Assembly (NCBI RefSeq): GCF_023856365.1
Contig: NC_064554.1
Coordinates: forward strand, 11,206,801-11,270,800
Source: Brienomyrus brachyistius
Taxonomy: Eukaryota; Chordata; Actinopteri; Osteoglossiformes; Mormyridae
DNA: 64,000 nucleotides
Reading direction: 5' to 3'
The position numbers and the translations under genes were made by a program. Of this stretch, positions 60,742-64,000 are shown in pieces. The notes beneath the pieces were generated by a model that saw nothing but the letters and a program-made list of their open reading frames with translations, was not told where the DNA came from and made no database searches. The first letter of the stretch is position 1. The number at the start of each line of letters is the position of its first letter.

Positions 60742-63700
60742 GGCGAGAGTGATCAGCAAGGCCGAGACCTGGCTTTATGCAGAAGTCCAAAGATGAAAGG
60801 TCAGCAGGTGATTACAGCTTCTAGGGGGGTTTCAGGGGGGTGGGGGAGGAGGGGAGAGAAATACTGAGTGGATGGATCGTCCTAGCACATCCCGAAGCTC
60901 GTCTCTGCCTAGCCGCCTGATTGGGCCCCTCGGCATTCCCCGCGGCGCTGACCACTCAGGCCGGCAAGAGCACGGCCGGACACTGGTACCGGGGAGATTC
61001 TGCATATCACCAGCGACTGTGGAGCCATCAGAAGTCTTTCAGAACAAGGATATCTTCAAACAAAGATAGTGTTGACAATTCACTCTCAGTAGAGGAGCGC
61101 CACTTCCAAGCAAAGAGGGGTCTACAGGCCAAGGTACAAAGAAAAGCATGCATATTGGGCCAAAAACCATTGTCATGTCACTCAGCTGAGCTAATCACTC
61201 ACAGATTTAACTACTTCAATCAGATTTAGCATTGAAAAAGCTGCCAGGTCTCAGCAGGCTAAAGGGGGAATCTTCATTGTAGCATTAGAGTAACTAAAAG
61301 TTTGGATACTCGATTTTTTGTTGTTGAAGGCCAAACCTTGCATTAACTCTGCTTAATCTCCTATTGAGCAAGATGATCAATGAGAAGGTAGATATGACTA
61401 AATTACTCTCACAGCTGCTCAACTAGCAATAAAAGCACAACAGAAACTTTGAGATTAAGCCTGTGTGTCTCAACAAAGGTCTGCCTGACATCAGCTAATA
61501 ACATTTCCAAGAAAAACGGGGGGGGGGGGGGGGGGGTTAAATGGGTCAGTCAACCAGTAGGCATCTTGCCCAGCTGGACCTCTCCTAATAGCCATCAGCA
61601 AGCATCTCATACATCATTTGTATGCTAAAATCTCAATGTCAGTCAGTTGGTTCAGGAATAATTAAAGATGATCAGCAATATTTTTACCGCCCTCAAACAG
61701 GTCTGACCAGCAATCAGTAACAACACAACTGCCTTTGACACAAAAAACCATTAAATTCCTGTTTTGAATTCCCAGAAGGCTCCCTCAACACCAGTATCGA
61801 CGCAGACACTGGCCTCTGAGACAGACGTGTTTTGACGGGGAAGCTGGGAGCGATGCCCTAAGGCTGCCAACTCTCACCCTTTGCACTGTGACCCTGATCC
61901 ACGTGACACAAAACACAGAAACCCAACTGATCAGTTAATGTCCCTGCACATCAGACTCTCCACACGCTCGCTGACAACTAACTTCCCGCTTGTGAGTGAA
62001 CCCAAACTCCCATTAGGCTTATTGCTAACTGGTTGAACAATACCCTCCATGGCTTTCTAAATATTAAAGGGACTTCAATGGCGGAGGGCAGGTCATATCT
62101 GTGGAGAAGTGTTTATCCCATGCTGTGGGACAAGACCCACTTCTAGCACTTGTACCAGCCTCCTAGACCCCATGGTAACATCATACAACACGAGGAAAAA
62201 AAAAAAACAAAAAGTAATATTCCGCTTATTCGCTTTTGCCATTTCCAGAATCCTGCTCGCTGGGGTGACTTCTGAAGGAAAGCACAGCCAAACCAGAGAG
62301 TCACTGGGTACGAGCTGGGCACTGAAGTGCTCTGGGACACGAATACAAGAAAGGGCGCTTACTGCAGCAAGAGGTCTGCGCAAAATGAATCCAAGGAGGA
62401 AGCAGCCATTCAAATCTGCATATCTGTGAGAGCAGCTCAGGCCAGAATCCTCAGGCAGGAAAACAGGTGGTTAGTGGGAGAGGCTGTATCTGCGCAGTTC
62501 GCTGTGCCGCGTCTAGCTGATTGGTGTTTACTTTCTGGGCTGCACCATTTCTGATAAGAGGCAGAGTTCGCCCGCAGGCCGGTCCTGACTATGTGTGCGT
62601 GGAAAGAAAACAATGATCCTTCCTTTTTCTGAGAATCTCTGAACCATGATGGTTGTAGGGGGCCTGACAACTGAGGGAAGCTTCCAAATGGACAATCGGC
62701 ACAGGACACACTTCACACAACATAACCTTTACCTATACTGAACGCACTACACACAATAATAAGATCGTTGTTCAGTCTCACACAACCTGACTTCAGGGTC
62801 CTCGGAACCTCGACCGAAATCTAGAAAAACAGGCAGAACAAACAGGGATCAAGCAGGACTACAGAGTAGGAGGGAGGGAGAAAAAAAAAAAAAAAAGTCA
62901 GCAATCCAGGAGGTCAAAAAAAACTGCAACTGCTGCTATAAATAGCTGCCTGCAAGGAGCGCTCATTACGTGTCAAAACAGAGAAAGCCTGGAAGACTTT
63001 GATTGGAGCCATTTCCTCTGAATGGCAGCCGGAGGGCCCTGTTTGTTCTGAGTGAGTAGAGCCCCTCCCTTCCCTAGCACGACTCTTATCCTACACTTTT
63101 ATTCCCCAAATATCAGCCTGGAGTGCATACGATCAGCATCTGAAAGGCAATCAAGTGGACTTCCTCTACAAAGGGGATCACAGATAGGCCTGAAACCACA
63201 TCACTGTTAAGAATACTTATCTCAACATAAACTATTGTTTAAGAATTCAATACCAATCATCTTGCTAGTGCATTTGGGATTTTTTCATTTTATTTTTTTC
63301 TCCTCCAAACATCTCACCAGTTTTTGACACGCAAGGTAATTATACTGATGACGGCCTTTCCTGGAATACGAGGGGGGGTCACATTAAAAATGGTGGCCTT
63401 TGGCAATGTGCCTGGACAATGAATTAAAGGAGGATAAAATTAATTGTAAAACCCCACAGAATGCCACAATGATCTAAGGCTAGGATAATGCATCACGCTA
63501 CAGGCCTATGTGAAATCGGGGGTGGGGGGGGAGAACACACACAATTATCCACTTTTTCCATTACATATATATTTGTATACATTTAAGTGTGATTTGTTTA
63601 GCTATTTCTAAAAAATAATCATGACAGAAGGTTCCACATTTTTCATTGACGGGATAAAACTGATGGCAACGCAAACTCAAGACAAGGTTGGTATTGAGGA

Positions 63701-64000
63701 CAAAGGCTCATTTCAGGAGGTACATAACATCCACTCAATGACTCTTTATGGGTCTGAGGATGACATTTAACTTCTCTTGCGTTTTCTAATCAGTTTTTAA
63801 AACAAAAATGCATTATTCACACTAATTCCTGTATCTACACACTGTAGATGTAAAACAAATATTGTGACTTTGTAACTCCCACCATAATGCAGCATTCGAC
63901 CAAGGCTATCTAAAACACATGTAAATTCTTTAGGCTGTAAATAGAGAGTTATGGGGGGGGGGGGGGGGGGGAGGGTCACATGATCAATATCCTCACAAGC
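60742..64000. other. Upstream flank of sgsm3; no further gene recognised
   Basis: The stretch upstream of the sgsm3 start codon should hold its 5' UTR exon(s) and promoter, but I cannot place them. It contains G-runs at 61519-61537 and 63953-63971 and A-runs near 62196 and 62881-62897. No coding exon of a known family is visible. Confidence 0.5.

Overview
This window is nuclear DNA of a ray-finned fish, most likely a teleost. The evidence is: vertebrate genes split into short exons with GT-AG introns, fish-type dispersed repeats (tRNA-derived SINEs, a Tc1 remnant, hAT-like MITEs, a LINE 3' tail), many (CA)n tracts, and a heavy load of minisatellites. I cannot name the species.

Layout. Bases 1-24000 are mostly non-coding. 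They hold a 2.2-kb satellite (905-3135), at least nine further tandem arrays, several mobile-element remnants and one conserved coding exon on the minus strand near 6.15-6.37 kb. That exon is the N-terminus of a T-type (Cav3) calcium-channel alpha1 subunit, probably cacna1i; the rest of that gene would lie to the left, outside the window. Bases 24000-34000 hold few repeats, with CpG-rich patches but no gene I can recognise, and then a purine/pyrimidine-rich pair at 31.26-31.98 kb. Bases 34499-40255 (+) carry a complete 11-exon ADAP-type gene (ArfGAP plus two PH domains, 387 aa as assembled). Bases 41300-45559 (-) carry a complete four-exon, 134-aa prototype galectin, convergent with it. Bases 51602-60741 (-) carry a complete 20-exon sgsm3 gene (TBC-SH3-RUN, about 754 aa). 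The Cav3, galectin and sgsm3 homologues all map to human 22q13, so the block looks syntenic with that region.

How the genes relate. They are separate transcription units, not an operon. ADAP and SGSM3 both belong to small-GTPase and membrane-traffic biology (Arf and Rab sides); the galectin is a secreted or cytosolic sugar-binding protein.

Most notable points: (1) the ADAP-type protein keeps its zinc finger and both PH domains but has Met where the catalytic ArfGAP arginine should be; (2) sgsm3 has two alternative last exons, both spliceable in frame, whose shared 12-residue core differs only at synonymous positions; (3) sgsm3 exon 4 has one extra base in a six-base homopolymer that breaks the frame; (4) minisatellites abut splice sites in the galectin and sgsm3 genes.
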